Part shown: positions 1 through 6,097 of the stretch, in pieces | Layout of the letters: each line of letters opens with the position of its first letter | Numbering within the stretch: position 1 is the stretch's first letter | Assembly: GCA_021801615.1 (NCBI GenBank) | Contig: JAJYXS010000044.1 | Location: 1 to 19,591, forward strand | Source of the DNA: Actinomycetes bacterium | GTDB lineage: Bacteria; Actinomycetota; Acidimicrobiia; Acidimicrobiales; RAAP-2 | Direction: 5' to 3' | Length of the DNA stretch: 19,591 nt | The notes under the pieces: model-generated | Databases searched by the model: none | What the model saw: the letters and a program-made list of their open reading frames with translations, nothing else | Told to the model about the DNA's origin: nothing | Position numbers and translations under genes: made by a program

Positions 1-127
1 TCGGCGCGGGGCACCGAGTCCAGACGGGAGCCGGGACCGCACAACGCACCGACAGAGCGACCGCGGACGAGGGACCGACCACGGGGTGTCGGCGGCGAGC
101 GGGACGAGTGAGGGCAGGTGTCTGCCG
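1..127. repeat. Left terminal inverted repeat, 127 bp
   Basis: The first 127 bases are an exact reverse complement of the last 127 bases. The match was read base by base and breaks at position 128. The repeat starts at the first base of the window, so the window is bounded exactly by the element. Internal 7-mers recur: GCACCGA at 11-17 and 46-52, and GGGACCG at 33-39 and 71-77. These could be binding sites for the element's Cas1, polymerase or a terminal protein. Long terminal repeats are expected for casposons and for protein-primed linear replicons. No nested palindromes of the Streptomyces telomere kind stand out. Confidence 0.97.
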
Positions 128-299
128 GTAGGACACGACAACCGGGCGCCCGGCGCAGAGGGCGAGGGCGGCGGTGCAAGTCGGGCGGGTGCTCCCCGGG
201 CGACTGTAGGGCGATCCTGCGAGCGGTGGGAAGTCATCTGTAGACTGGAGCGACCAAAGAGACCCAGGGTCGGCTCGGCAGGCGGGAGCGTGACGCAAG

Positions 300-689
300 G
301 TGACCGGTCAGAACACGTGTGATGGCTGCGGAGCAGCGTGGGACCCAGCTAAAACGGTATGCGACTGCGGAAGCATGGCCAACTCGGCCATTGTCACTCC
401 GGACACGGCAATCGCCACCGTCTCGTCGCCGACTCCCAACGTGACGAGCAGGTCGGACGCACGGTCGGCCTCGGGGAGCCATAGCGCATACGATCAGACC
501 GGCAAGACCGAGTTCAACCGGGACCGGCAGATGACAGTCCGCGTCATGCGAACGTTCGACCGCGTAGAAGACCGTTACGTCGAGACGATCACCGACTCCG
601 GGGGTGAGGTGATTCGTCACAAGGAGGGGCGCGTTTCCGATCACCGCGGGCATGGAGCAGATCGAACGTCTGAGCATGAACCGAGGTAA
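300..689 (+). CDS. Small zinc-ribbon protein of unknown function
   Basis: This is the first gene inside the left repeat (GTG start, 129 aa). The N-terminus has two CxxC/CxC pairs (CDGC near residue 8 and CDCG near residue 22), a compact zinc ribbon. A low-complexity Ser/Thr/Ala stretch follows at about 30-65, then a better-structured region at about 75-120 with charged residues and beta-type alternation. The C-terminal residues look like read-through of non-conserved DNA. A TAGACT -10-like hexamer lies at 242-247, with a weak -35. It is separated from the leftward operon by a 284-base gene-free stretch (690-973). I do not recognise the family. Codon use and the zinc ribbon support it as real. 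Confidence 0.55.
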   Translation: MTGQNTCDGCGAAWDPAKTVCDCGSMANSAIVTPDTAIATVSSPTPNVTSRSDARSASGSHSAYDQTGKTEFNRDRQMTVRVMRTFDRVEDRYVETITDSGGEVIRHKEGRVSDHRGHGADRTSEHEPR

Positions 690-973
690 GGAGCGCGACC
701 AACTGACGCCTCTTGAGCCTCGGTGCCACCACGGGGCCGCTGTCTTGCCGCCGGACCGGGGCGTACAGGCGACGGGGTGCCGAGGGTGGCCCTACGTGCC
801 AGAGCGGCCCTCCGGGGCTTAGAGCGCCGACAGCGGCGCACCACGGGGCGAGCGGTTCGCCACGGGCCGACCTGCGGCGCGGAAGCCCAGGTCACAGGAC
901 CCGACCAGCCGAGCAGGGCGAGGGCGTGGCCCCAGGTACCCGGGTGGGGTCCCGGACCGCTCGGCTCGTGGCG

Positions 974-1675
974 TCAACGCGTGGTGGGGCGCTGGGACGG
1001 GTGCGCCGCCACGACGAGCGCGGCCACCGGGACCCGGGCACGGCACCACGGGCAGTCGGCGGCCTCGGGCGTGCCCACGACGTCGACGCCGTGGCCGCAG
1101 GCGAGGTTGGCCCGGACCCTCTCGGGCGCTCGCGGGCGCCACGCCGTAGCGGCCGGCACCCGGGCGGGCCGTGAGACGTCGGGGACCCGGGCTCCGAGCA
1201 CCCCGGCCAGCGCCGAGAGTAGGTCGCCGGACACGGCCCGGCGCCCGACCGGACGTGGCCCACGGGGAGCCTCGACAGGGGCGAGCTGTGCCCGCGGGCG
1301 CACGGCGCGTGCGGGCCGGGGCCTCACCGGCGCACGTCTCACGCCACGAGCAGGGACCCTCCCGCCGCGCACGTCGACGGGCGCGTACACGCGCCCACCG
1401 CACGCACGACAGCGGGTCCTGCCCGACGCCGACGTCGACTGCCAGCTATGGCCGCATGGGCAGCGCACCACGTAGGGCGCAGCCCGTGGGCGCCGCAGGC
1501 GCGCAGGGACGCAGACCGCATGTCGGCACTGACAGCGCGAGCACGCAGACGCGGTGTAGGTCTCCCACTGTCGGCCGCACGCAGAGCACGGGAGCATGCG
1601 GCCATCGTGCCAGGTGAGCCTCGCTACGTCAGGCAGCCTGGCTACGTGCGTGCACATGCACGGAGTGAGGGTCAT
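974..1675 (-). CDS. Multi-zinc-ribbon protein, function unknown
   Basis: The protein is 233 aa. The ATG start overlaps the stop of the upstream membrane-protein gene (ATGA), so I chose this start over an upstream in-frame ATG near 1900. The sequence holds repeated cysteine pairs: CSAC near residue 30, CSRCQC near 42, CPCGH near 70, CRAC near 85, CGHG and CPWC close to the C-terminus. That suggests three to four treble-clef or ribbon units joined by Arg/Pro/Ala-rich linkers. It is the last gene of a leftward operon. Such proteins commonly bind nucleic acid or act as protein adaptors, but nothing here fixes a function. Overlapping rightward ORFs in the same DNA look like G+C shadows. Confidence 0.6.
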   Translation of the reverse strand: MTLTPCMCTHVARLPDVARLTWHDGRMLPCSACGRQWETYTASACSRCQCRHAVCVPARLRRPRAAPYVVRCPCGHSWQSTSASGRTRCRACGGRVYAPVDVRGGRVPARGVRRAPVRPRPARAVRPRAQLAPVEAPRGPRPVGRRAVSGDLLSALAGVLGARVPDVSRPARVPAATAWRPRAPERVRANLACGHGVDVVGTPEAADCPWCRARVPVAALVVAAHPSQRPTTR

Positions 1676-2082
1676 GTTGGTGGACCCGATGGCCGAGAAA
1701 CGTAGGGATCGTTCAGCGGACGCTCCCATGACGTCCACGTTCTTCCGTCCCACCACCGCAGGACCCCAGGGCGGTATGGGTACCAGCCCGGAGGCGGTGG
1801 GCGGTGCATGCCAATCGTAGCGCCGATGACGATGAGAATAATTCCCACGAATCCGACAACGAGCGACAGCAAGAGCGCATTGTCCAAGGGTGCATTGCAA
1901 AACGCAAGAGCTCGGGCGCTGGTGTGGTCAAGTCCCCTGGCCAGGTAGGAAAACGGATTCCCGCACGAGACCGGGGTCCCAAGAACCGTGGTGCTCGTGT
2001 CCATGAAGAAGCGCATAACTGAGAACATGACCAACGCCACGCCCAGGAGTAGCAAGACGGCGAACGAGTACGGCTTTCGCAT
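1672..2082 (-). CDS. DUF2510 membrane protein
   Basis: The protein is 136 aa with two membrane segments (about 5-26 and 69-92), a short extracytoplasmic loop with two cysteines between them, and a C-terminal DUF2510 motif. The motif reads PGWYPYRPGVLRWWDGRTWT at about residues 98-117. DUF2510 is a short Trp-rich domain typical of actinobacterial membrane proteins. A strong ribosome-binding site (AAGGAGG, complement of 2089-2095) sits just upstream of the ATG, inside the end of the preceding gene. The stop overlaps the next gene's start. The DNA is visibly less G+C-rich than the replication genes, which suggests separate acquisition. The arrangement mirrors the pair at 14529-15690: small helical protein, then membrane-anchored protein. 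Confidence 0.85.
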   Translation of the reverse strand: MRKPYSFAVLLLLGVALVMFSVMRFFMDTSTTVLGTPVSCGNPFSYLARGLDHTSARALAFCNAPLDNALLLSLVVGFVGIILIVIGATIGMHRPPPPGWYPYRPGVLRWWDGRTWTSWERPLNDPYVSRPSGPPT

Positions 2083-2085
2083 GCG

Positions 2086-2403
2086 CTACCTCCTTCGGGG
2101 GAAGGCTACGACCTGCTGCAACGGCAAGCGCTCCTGTGCGGGGAGCGCCGACAGCTCGGTGACGAGCCGCGCGCCGTTGCGCTTACCTACCCGGTGCCGC
2201 CAGATCCCGCGTCGACCCGAGGCGCGGATCGGCGCCATGACCTGCTCGACGACCGTTCGCGCCCTCGACCAGCCGACCTCGGCGACGAGCCGGTCGACCT
2301 CGGCGGCGAGCGGGGCCAGCTCGGCGGGTTCGGGCGCCGCTGGGATCGCCTCGGCGATTGGCCTCGATCTGGCTACGGCGGTCCGCCGCGCTGGAGCGGT
2401 CAG
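2086..2403 (-). CDS. Small helical protein, paralogue of the 14529-14855 product
   Basis: About 105 aa. The C-terminal 70 residues match the protein at 14529-14855 closely: both contain AEVDRLVAEVGW, a VMAP(I/V)R segment and G(I/V)WRHRVGK, then a Leu-rich tail. The start is uncertain. There is no ATG, GTG or TTG at the right place. The best candidate is CTG at 2403-2401, which overlaps the TGA of the upstream HTH gene (CTGA) and follows a GGGAGAAGGGG stretch. The N-terminal 35 residues diverge from the paralogue. The family is not recognised. The basic WRHRVGK patch could contact nucleic acid. Its end contains the ribosome-binding site of the DUF2510 gene, so the two are translationally linked. 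Confidence 0.7.
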   Translation of the reverse strand: MTAPARRTAVARSRPIAEAIPAAPEPAELAPLAAEVDRLVAEVGWSRARTVVEQVMAPIRASGRRGIWRHRVGKRNGARLVTELSALPAQERLPLQQVVAFPRRR

Positions 2404-2939
2404 AGGAACCCCTTCTCCCTCGCACGTCGGACCCAGCCCGCGGCCGTGTTTCGATGGACGTCGTACTCGGCGGCGAGCGCCTTCGTCGGCGCCGAATCGC
2501 CAGCGAGCTCCAGGTATCGGCGAGCAACGTAGCCGTAGAAGGCGTCGCTGTGCCCGGCTCGTCCTGGCCGCTTGCGGTCGGGTCGATGCGCCAAAGACGC
2601 GTCTTCGTCGCTGCCGAGGTTCCGACGCACCGTGTCGGCGACCGCGAGCCACGTCGCCAGCGGAAACCTGCTGAGGGTCCGGCGCACGTCGGCGCCGTAG
2701 CCGGTCAGGGTGACCGAGTACGCGTGCGGCTCGGATGACCGGTAGCGCACGTGGAGCCGAGCCAGGCGAAGGGGACCGGTAACCGAGACCTCACCGCGGA
2801 CGAGGTCGAGGCGGACGAGCGTGGCCCCGGAGGCCGATGGGTCCGGCAGGTCCCAGGTGCGAAGGGTCCACGCGCCGATCCTCTCGCCGATCAGGTGTCC
2901 CAGCCGGCGCTCCGTGCGCCCCTGCGCGCCCGTTGGCAC
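2400..2939 (-). CDS. Protein with C-terminal helix-turn-helix, probable DNA-binding regulator
   Basis: About 179 aa from the GTG at 2939. The last 46 residues form an HTH of a type common in actinobacterial mobile elements: a Tyr/Leu-rich helix, then APTKALAAEYDVHRNTAAGW and a closing RAREKGFL. The middle (about 20-100) is beta-rich and unassigned. I chose the GTG because a TACTTT -10-like hexamer (complement of 2947-2952) lies exactly 7 bases upstream, the layout of a leaderless transcript. The reading frame is open up to 3107, but that would run into the divergent gene. It is the first gene of the leftward operon and overlaps the next gene by CTGA. It may bind the inverted repeat just upstream, giving autoregulation. 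Confidence 0.75.
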   Translation of the reverse strand: MPTGAQGRTERRLGHLIGERIGAWTLRTWDLPDPSASGATLVRLDLVRGEVSVTGPLRLARLHVRYRSSEPHAYSVTLTGYGADVRRTLSRFPLATWLAVADTVRRNLGSDEDASLAHRPDRKRPGRAGHSDAFYGYVARRYLELAGDSAPTKALAAEYDVHRNTAAGWVRRAREKGFL

Positions 2940-2946
2940 GCGGTGG

Positions 2947-2952
2947 AAAGTA
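2947..2952 (-). promoter_or_regulatory. Putative -10 element for a leaderless leftward transcript
   Basis: On the minus strand the hexamer TACTTT fits TANNNT and ends 7 bases before the GTG at 2939. That would place the transcription start at or next to the start codon. There is no convincing -35 and no ribosome-binding site before this GTG, both consistent with leaderless transcription, which is common in actinobacteria. Based on motif spacing only. Confidence 0.35.
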
Positions 2953-2984
2953 GCGGAAATCCGGCGGCACGGGCAGGAACGTAG

Positions 2985-3013
2985 CGTTTCCCCAGCGTGC
3001 AGGCCTGGAAACG
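2985..3013. promoter_or_regulatory. Inverted repeat in the divergent promoter region
   Basis: CGTTTCC at 2985-2991 and GGAAACG at 3007-3013 form perfect 7-base arms 15 bases apart, with partial extension inward (CAG/CTG). The pair lies between the leftward HTH gene (start 2939) and the rightward HTH gene (start 3068). This is where an operator controlling both operons would be expected. The spacing between arm centres is about two helical turns, as for a dimeric HTH protein. The binding protein is inferred, most likely one of the two flanking gene products. Confidence 0.5.
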
Positions 3014-3067
3014 TGTGCAACTCGCCCGTTTTCCGACCACGACCTACAGGGTCCCAATGTAGCCCCC

Positions 3068-3376
3068 GTGAGCGAGCCGACCGCCAGCCGCCCCCATCGC
3101 CGCCCACTCGCCGTTAGCCGGTCCGAGGCCGCGCGCCGCCTGGGGGTCGGTATCGGGACGCTGGACAGGCTGATCCGGGACGGACGCCTCTTCGTGGTCC
3201 GGGCGGGCGACAGGGTTCTTGTTCCCGTGGCCGCGCTCGACGCGCTGCTTGATCCATTCCTGAACGCGCAAGAGCCGGGGTCGAACCCCGGCTCTGCGAG
3301 CGAACCTTGCACGAACGCTGAGAGCACTTTACCTGGTCTCGGCACGGAGCCGAGAGCCGGGACCGTTGCCTCCTGA
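3068..3376 (+). CDS. Excisionase/MerR-like helix-turn-helix protein
   Basis: 102 aa from GTG. Residues about 16-63 form a winged HTH of the excisionase/MerR-like (HTH_17) type: SRSEAARRLGVGIGTLDRLI, then a short wing with basic residues and a VPVAALDALL helix. Such proteins act as recombination directionality factors, replication-control factors or repressors on mobile elements. The tail after about residue 67 is low in conserved features and is encoded by DNA with two hairpins (3271-3295, 3337-3355), so the functional protein may end near residue 66. It is the first gene of the long rightward operon and faces the leftward HTH gene across a region with an inverted repeat. Its stop overlaps the next ORF by 11 bases if that gene starts at TTG 3366. 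Confidence 0.75.
   Translation: MSEPTASRPHRRPLAVSRSEAARRLGVGIGTLDRLIRDGRLFVVRAGDRVLVPVAALDALLDPFLNAQEPGSNPGSASEPCTNAESTLPGLGTEPRAGTVAS
3271..3295. repeat. Perfect 11-bp inverted repeat (hairpin)
   Basis: AGAGCCGGGGT at 3271-3281 and its exact reverse complement at 3285-3295 flank a 3-base loop (CGA). It lies inside the 3' part of the HTH gene. No run of T follows on either strand, so it is not a textbook intrinsic terminator. It resembles a tRNA T-arm (GGGGTTCGACCCC on the minus strand), but the loop is two bases short and no tRNA body is present. A second smaller hairpin (TCTCGGC at 3337-3343, GCCGAGA at 3349-3355) follows. Possible roles are partial attenuation after the regulator gene, or a protein-binding or recombination site. 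Confidence 0.6.
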
Positions 3377-3794
3377 TCGGTCTAAGGCGGGGTCGCTCCG
3401 CTCCGAAGCCCGGCGGCGCGGCCTGTCCCTCTACGAGCTGCGTCTTGAGCGCGGGCTCGCCCGTGGAGCGCCGACGGCTCGTGCCGCGCTCGGTCACGAA
3501 CGGCCCGGGGCTCCCCGGCGGGTCATGTTGGCCCTGCTTGACTATCCGCCGCGGTGGGCGGAGCTGCACGGGCTCACCCGCGGCGAGGCTCGCAGGGTGG
3601 GTCGGTACATGAGCCTGGTCGGGCACCTCGTGGCCGGCGGCGTCACCGGGCCGGCCTTCCGGCGTCGCGTGCGCTCATGGCGCCCACTTCGCACGGAGCG
3701 GCTTCTTTCCACACCCGATGCCGTGTTCGCGCTTCTCACCGAGCGCGTTGAGGCGGGGGAATCCACCTTCCGGTACGAAGGCCGGCGCGAATGA
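3366..3794 (+). CDS. Basic protein of unknown function
   Basis: Up to 142 aa. TTG 3366 is the earliest start and overlaps the upstream stop; a later start is possible. The protein is strongly basic in its first half (EARRRGLSLYELRLERGLAR) and contains YPPRWAELHGLTRGEARRVG near residues 60-79. A second basic stretch (FRRRVRSWRPLRTERLL) comes near 100, and the end is acidic and helical. The pattern suggests an all-helical DNA-binding protein. I do not recognise a named family. Position and basic character would allow a replication-initiation or terminal-protein role, but there is no direct evidence. It ends in an ATGA overlap with the HNH gene. Confidence 0.7.
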   Translation: MPPDRSKAGSLRSEARRRGLSLYELRLERGLARGAPTARAALGHERPGAPRRVMLALLDYPPRWAELHGLTRGEARRVGRYMSLVGHLVAGGVTGPAFRRRVRSWRPLRTERLLSTPDAVFALLTERVEAGESTFRYEGRRE

Positions 3795-4150
3795 TGATCG
3801 ACGGCTGCTCGCTCTGTGGCGCCATTGGCCCGGTCGCTCGACATCACCTCACTCGGCGTCCGGGGCGCGGTGTCCGCTACTTCGACGAGCACTTGACCGT
3901 GCTGCTCTGCGCGTCTTGTCACTCTCGGGTCCACCAGGTGCTGCGGGTCGCCGATCTCGACTGGTTGCCGTCGGGTGTTGACCCGCTCGCGTACCGCCTG
4001 CGGACCGTGGCGGTCCACTGCGAGGTCTTTGGCACTGCCGGGCGGGACCTCGTGCTCGCGCCGTCGTCGGCCCAGGCGCTCGCAGCGCTCCTTCGCGGCG
4101 CCGTCCCCGCGCACGTCGACGCGGCGGACCTCCGGGAGGGCGCGGCGTGA
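3791..4150 (+). CDS. HNH-type endonuclease
   Basis: 119 aa. The N-terminal half is a compact HNH/zinc module: C6-x2-C9, H18-H19, then C40-x2-C43-H44 and H48, the layout of small phage and mobile-element HNH nucleases. The central polar residue is not obvious by eye. The zinc ligands and the histidine pair are intact, so I expect metal-dependent DNA nicking or cleavage. The C-terminal half (about 55-119) is helical and unassigned. Two ATG codons are possible (3791 and 3794); 3791 overlaps the upstream stop. HNH genes are frequent cargo of casposons and of phage replication or packaging loci. There is no terminase here, so packaging is unlikely. Confidence 0.85.
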   Translation: MMIDGCSLCGAIGPVARHHLTRRPGRGVRYFDEHLTVLLCASCHSRVHQVLRVADLDWLPSGVDPLAYRLRTVAVHCEVFGTAGRDLVLAPSSAQALAALLRGAVPAHVDAADLREGAA

Positions 4151-4584
4151 GCGAGGCCGAGCGGATCGCGTGGGCCGTGGCTGACCAGCTCGACGGTCTC
4201 GACGCCGCGGCGATGGGGCGCCATCCGGCGTTCCAGCGGGCGGTCGAGGACGCGCTCCGAGTGGTGGACGAGCGCGGGATCGTCGAGGCCATCGTCGCCC
4301 AGGGACCGCTCGCGGGCGCCCGGAACCCGCACGCGGTGGTCGTCGCACGCCTTCGGCAGCTTCCGGCCCTCGCCGCGGAACGCGCTCGGGTCGTGGACGT
4401 GCGCGCCGAGGATGCGCGGTGGCAGGCCGTCGATCGCGCGGTCAAGCGCGCTCAGACCCTGCGCGGACTCGTGGACGCTGGGACCATCTACGCCGACGAA
4501 GCGGCTCGGTGGCTCGCCGAGGAGTTCAGCGATGCGAGCCTGCGCGAGATCGCTGAAGCCGCGCTCGCGGGAGGGCGGTCGTGA
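4147..4584 (+). CDS. Helical protein of unknown function upstream of DnaB
   Basis: 145 aa. It starts at GTG overlapping the HNH gene stop (GTGA) and ends in the same kind of overlap with the helicase gene. It is predicted almost wholly alpha-helical, Ala/Arg/Glu-rich, with no cysteines and no membrane segment. Helices at about 1-45 and 85-140 surround a middle segment rich in Ala and Arg. Tight coupling to the replicative helicase makes a helicase partner, loader or primase-like accessory role possible. That is inference from position only, because no ATPase or zinc motif is visible. Confidence 0.75.
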   Translation: MSEAERIAWAVADQLDGLDAAAMGRHPAFQRAVEDALRVVDERGIVEAIVAQGPLAGARNPHAVVVARLRQLPALAAERARVVDVRAEDARWQAVDRAVKRAQTLRGLVDAGTIYADEAARWLAEEFSDASLREIAEAALAGGRS

Positions 4585-5888
4585 GCGCGCCGCGGGTCCC
4601 GCTGCACGACGTCGACGCCGAGGAGTCCCTGCTCGGGGCGATGCTCCTCTCGAACGACGCGGTGGCGGCGGGGATCGAGACCTGCTCGGCGGGCGACTTT
4701 TACAAGCCTGCGCACGGTCACATCTTCTCGGCGATCGTCTCCCTGTTCGAGGCCGGCGAGCCGGTGGACGCCGTCGCCGCCGCCGCCGAGCTGAGACGAC
4801 GCGGGCTCCTCGTCCAGCTCGGCGATCCGCTCGATCTCGTGGCATTGCAGGTGAACACGGCGTCGCTCGCGCATGCGGGGCATTACGCGCGAATCGTCTC
4901 GGGCTGCGCAGCCGTGCGCCGGGTCCAGCGCGCCGCGATGGAGATCGTCGAGCGGGGCTTCGATCCCCAGGTCACCGGGGACACCGAGCGCTTCGTCGCC
5001 GAAGCCGAGCAGAGCATCCTCAACGCGGCCCCGCCACGCCGGACAGCGGGACCGGTGACGCTCGATGCCGCTGTCGACGCGGGGCTCGATGAGGTGCGAG
5101 CAGCCGCCGCGGGTGAACGTGTCGGCCTGTCCACCGGGCTGCCCGACCTCGACAGCCTCGTCACCCTGCGGCCTGGGAGCTTCGTCATCGTCGGTGCCCG
5201 GACGAGTGTCGGAAAGTCCAGCTTTGCAGCCCAGGTCGGGCTCCAGGTGGCCCAGGATGGCAAGCGGGTCCTCATCTTGTCGCTCGAAATGCGACATGTT
5301 GACCTCGCGAAGAGGTACCTCGCGGCTGGTGGAGTGCCGATGGACCGTCTGGAGCGCGGCGCAATCGACAACGTGGACCTCGGGCGATTGGAGCGCCGAC
5401 GCGAGGAGCTGCGCGGCGTGCCTATCGTCATCGACGACGACCCGGGCCGGACGCTCGCGGAGATCGCTGCGCTGTCACGGCGTGAGGCCGCTCGGGGTGA
5501 CCTAGGGCTCGTCGTCGTGGACTACGCGCAGCTGGTCGAGGCCGATGCGCGGGAGACCCGGCAAGTAGCCGTCGCCGAGATCGGCCGCGGCTTGAAGAAG
5601 CTCGCCGCTCGGCTCGGCGTCGTCGTCCTGGCGCCCGCGCAGCTTTCTCGCCAGGTGGAGTACCGGTCGACACGGCGTCCGAGCCTGGTCGACCTGAGGG
5701 AGAGCGGCGAGCTCGAGCAGAGCGCCGATGCCGTGCTCCTTCTCTGGCGCCCCGACGAAGAGGACTCGGGGCGCGCCGAGATCATCGTCGCGAAGAACCG
5801 GCATGGGCCGTGTGGTTCGGTGCCGGTCACCTGGCTACCGGCGAGAATGGTCTTCGCGTCGGCGGCGCCTGTGGGAGTCGACCTGTGA
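4581..5888 (+). CDS. dnaB: DnaB-family replicative DNA helicase
   Basis: 435 aa, close to normal DnaB length, with no intein. The N-terminal helical domain begins with HDVDAEESLLGAMLLS. The RecA-like C-terminal domain has Walker A GARTSVGKSS at 205-214, Walker B around D314 (LVVVDYAQLV), and the signature after it: AQLSRQVEYR, PSLVDLRESGELEQSAD. These are typical of hexameric 5'-3' helicases that unwind the fork. It starts at GTG in a GTGA overlap and its stop shares a base with the next ATG. An element-encoded DnaB next to a family B polymerase points to autonomous replication. I know of no standard casposon set that includes it. Confidence 0.95.
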   Translation: MSAPRVPLHDVDAEESLLGAMLLSNDAVAAGIETCSAGDFYKPAHGHIFSAIVSLFEAGEPVDAVAAAAELRRRGLLVQLGDPLDLVALQVNTASLAHAGHYARIVSGCAAVRRVQRAAMEIVERGFDPQVTGDTERFVAEAEQSILNAAPPRRTAGPVTLDAAVDAGLDEVRAAAAGERVGLSTGLPDLDSLVTLRPGSFVIVGARTSVGKSSFAAQVGLQVAQDGKRVLILSLEMRHVDLAKRYLAAGGVPMDRLERGAIDNVDLGRLERRREELRGVPIVIDDDPGRTLAEIAALSRREAARGDLGLVVVDYAQLVEADARETRQVAVAEIGRGLKKLAARLGVVVLAPAQLSRQVEYRSTRRPSLVDLRESGELEQSADAVLLLWRPDEEDSGRAEIIVAKNRHGPCGSVPVTWLPARMVFASAAPVGVDL

Positions 5889-6097
5889 TGGCCCCGCTCG
5901 GAACCTGCTCACGTTGCGGCGGCCGGCTCACGACGGCGACCGCGGTCGAGGTGCGCCGCGAGTACCGCGCCCTCCGGGACCTCTCGCGCGTGCGCACCTG
6001 GCGCGAGCGGCTCGTGTGCCGCGGGTGCGCCATCGACGAGGCGTCGGGGCACGACTTCCCGCACGGACGCCAGAGCGAGGTGAAGGCACTGTGGTGA
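5888..6097 (+). CDS. Small zinc-ribbon protein
   Basis: 69 aa. The ATG shares its first base with the helicase stop, which favours this start over in-frame upstream codons. C7-x2-C10 and C44-x2-C47 make a four-cysteine zinc ribbon separated by a basic helical stretch with many Arg residues. The C-terminus is polar. It lies between the helicase and methyltransferase genes with 1- and 4-base overlaps. It may bind nucleic acid or bridge replication proteins. No named family is recognised. Confidence 0.75.
   Translation: MAPLGTCSRCGGRLTTATAVEVRREYRALRDLSRVRTWRERLVCRGCAIDEASGHDFPHGRQSEVKALW

Noticed and set aside
1..127. Streptomyces-type telomere with Tpg/Tap replication
   Set aside because: No series of terminal palindromes is evident and no Tpg- or Tap-like protein was recognised. 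A family B polymerase points to a different mechanism.
86..322. ORF starting inside the left terminal repeat, mirrored by one starting in the right repeat
   Set aside because: Only the first residues are shared because of the repeat. The rest is unrelated low-complexity sequence without a ribosome-binding site.
723..1475. Rightward frames of up to 250 codons in the left arm
   Set aside because: The minus-strand zinc-ribbon frame in the same DNA has ordered CxxC pairs and an ATGA coupling to the upstream gene. The rightward products are low-complexity Arg/Gly/Pro.
3271..3300. tRNA gene or tRNA-derived attachment site
   Set aside because: The GGGGTTCGACCCC-like segment resembles a T-arm, but the loop is too short and no D-arm, anticodon arm or acceptor stem surrounds it. 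Kept only as a hairpin.
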